Shown here piece after piece: positions 62,626 through 64,000 of a DNA stretch of 64,000 bases. A model generated the notes under the pieces. The model was not told the origin of the DNA. It searched no databases and saw only the letters and a program-made list of their open reading frames with translations. The stretch's first letter is position 1, and each line of letters begins with the position of its first letter. The translations under genes and the position numbers were made by a program. The DNA comes from Mastigamoeba balamuthi (Eukaryota; Evosea; Mastigamoebida; Mastigamoebidae): contig CACRSC010001923.1 in NCBI GenBank assembly GCA_902651635.1, forward strand, positions 371,401 to 435,400, read 5' to 3'.

Positions 62626-64000
62626 TCCCCTGAGCCCTGAGCCTGCTGCTGAGTTGCGTGTGTGCTGTATCGGACGTCGTTTTTCAAGCCACGAGTGGGA
62701 TGCCAATACAACAACGCCGTGACAGCGGAGGGGCGCCCCTTGACGTTGGGCGCTCCCCCCGGGCCAGCCTTCCTCAGATACCAGGTACCGCTTGGCGGCA
62801 GCCCGCTGCTCCCGCCCGGTACTCCGCACGACTCGTCTGGCCAATGTCCACTCACAACTAGCGTTGCCTGTGTGCGTGAAACGGGGTAACCCCAGAACAC
62901 TGGGCGATGGAAGGAGGCAAACGCAGTTGGAATGGGGGCGTTACTTGCTGGCAAAGACACGTACCTGTTCCCTCGCTCGGCGCATTGCCAGCGTGCTTTG
63001 TCTTAGGCCGTGCTGGAAGAGGTCTGCGTGCTCTGTGGCATGACGTTGACTGTGTATTTGTGCCGATTTTCGATTTCCGTGGGAGTATGTATCTCGGGGT
63101 CCATTTCTAATCGGCCACAGCGCGCGCTCTGCGCTCGGGGGCGCGGCGACCAAACAAAAGGTCATCGCCAGCCAGCAGCCACCGCGAGCGTGCAGCGTGC
63201 ACCAGGCGCCATGTCTTGGCTTCACGGAACTCTGGGGTGTGTGCCGCGTTCTTCCCGTCCTCTTTGCCCGATTCGAATCGGCCTTTATTTTATCAATGCG
63301 TCGCGCGCCACTCACGGTTGCCTGGAGCGCAATCAGTGCTGTGCGTGCGGCCAGCGCCAGCAAGGGCTGACACGACACGACGCGAGCGAGGGACAGACAA
63401 CGCGGCGTGACGCGACGAGTGAGCGAGCGGAGCGGGCAGCGTCGTCGCCACCAAGGGTCACCGGGCCCCCTCCCCGTCCGCACAGGTGCAGCTCTCGCCG
63501 GCCCCCCACCGCCCCACGAGGCACTGCGGCGTGCGACGCCTCTCTTCCCCCTCCCCTTCCCCCCCGCTGACCACGGGGCTGCTGTGCCCGCACCGACAAA
63601 GGACGAGGAGGACAGGGAGGCCGCCGGCAGCAGCAGCGTGGGACTGACCCCCGCAAGGCACAGGTGCCCGCGGCAGACGCTCTCGGCGCACTTACCCCCG
63701 CCGGGCTGAGCCAAGGTAACATCCTAAAACACCCCCCAATTCAACTCGCCAGGAATTGATTCGCCGATCCCTACTTAAAAATTAGGCACCATACTGCTGT
63801 TCTAAGGTAGTGTTTAATATTGCTTTTGAAAACAAAGACAGTAAAGATGTGAACTTCCACATTTTAACTAAACACAAAAGTGTACAGATACACATGGAGG
63901 GTCAGCAAGCTGATTGGTGGTTGTCCCGCTGCTATCTATCAGGCCATGCATGCTGGCAACCCAAGCTGCTCAGAGGTGGTCCCACTTCTCTGTGGCGAGG
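62626..64000. other. Terminal stretch, no supported gene
   Basis: Minus-strand frame 62941-63714 and its shadows show Arg/Pro/Ser-rich composition typical of chance frames in GC-rich DNA. From 63720 to the end the sequence becomes AT-rich. Nothing recognisable. Confidence 0.5.

Noticed and set aside
62941-63714. 257-codon minus-strand frame near the window end
   Set aside because: Arg/Ser/Pro-rich chance frame with no recognisable features.

Overview
The window is nuclear DNA from a GC-rich, intron-bearing microbial eukaryote. The evidence is a DDX3/Ded1-type helicase in 8 exons, a UBX protein in 5 exons, a nuclear-type tRNA-Leu with a pol III T-run, and dozens of short introns (33-170 nt in most cases). 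Two aspartate kinases and many large secreted or membrane Cys-rich proteins suggest a free-living heterotrophic protist, such as an amoeboid or flagellate lineage. I cannot name the species from sequence alone. Introns share a recognisable grammar: donors are often GTGCG(T/C), and many 3' ends carry CTGAC just upstream of the acceptor AG.

Layout. 1-3.2 kb: palindromic hairpin repeats, an unknown repeat-borne ORF and a decayed copy of a gene family found later in the window. 3.6-14 kb: compact housekeeping block with a DEAD-box helicase (+), a TM2 protein (-), tRNA-Leu(CAG) (-), a UBA-UAS-UBX protein (+) and aspartate kinase 1 (+). A 918-bp exact repeat across a single N (10904) is an assembly artefact. 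14.2-19.6 kb: two divergent paralogues of an unrecognised family with two zinc-binding-like blocks, arranged head to head as a palindrome. 20.1-25.7 kb: a piggyBac-type DNA transposon that looks whole. It lies between 30-nt inverted repeats and carries a spliced DDE transposase plus a divergently transcribed spliced second gene of unknown function. 25.7-27 kb: AT-rich, empty.

27-30.5 kb: a secreted protein with coiled coil, many DVDCGG Cys repeats and a fibrinogen-like C-terminus (-), interrupted by a 48-nt N gap. 31-41.6 kb: a graveyard of decayed material, comprising a dead fragment of the Cys-rich giant gene, hairpin-flanked unknown elements in two diverged copies, rearranged pogo/Tigger-like transposase fragments, and about 3.7 kb with nothing I can identify. 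41.7-59.4 kb: a cluster of cell-surface or secreted Cys-rich genes, namely one very large GCC2/GCC3-like repeat protein (+), a truncated DVDCGG protein (-), two 11-exon type I membrane receptor-like paralogues (-), and a second complete DVDCGG/fibrinogen-like protein (-). 60.8-62.5 kb: aspartate kinase 2 (+), a paralogue of the first with the intron at the same place. The remainder, to 64 kb, has no gene I can support.

Together the genes fall into three groups: core RNA/protein-quality functions, aspartate-family amino acid synthesis, and a family-rich surface/secreted repertoire in which tandem and inverted duplicates are being homogenised by apparent gene conversion. The most unusual item is the two-gene piggyBac-like element.
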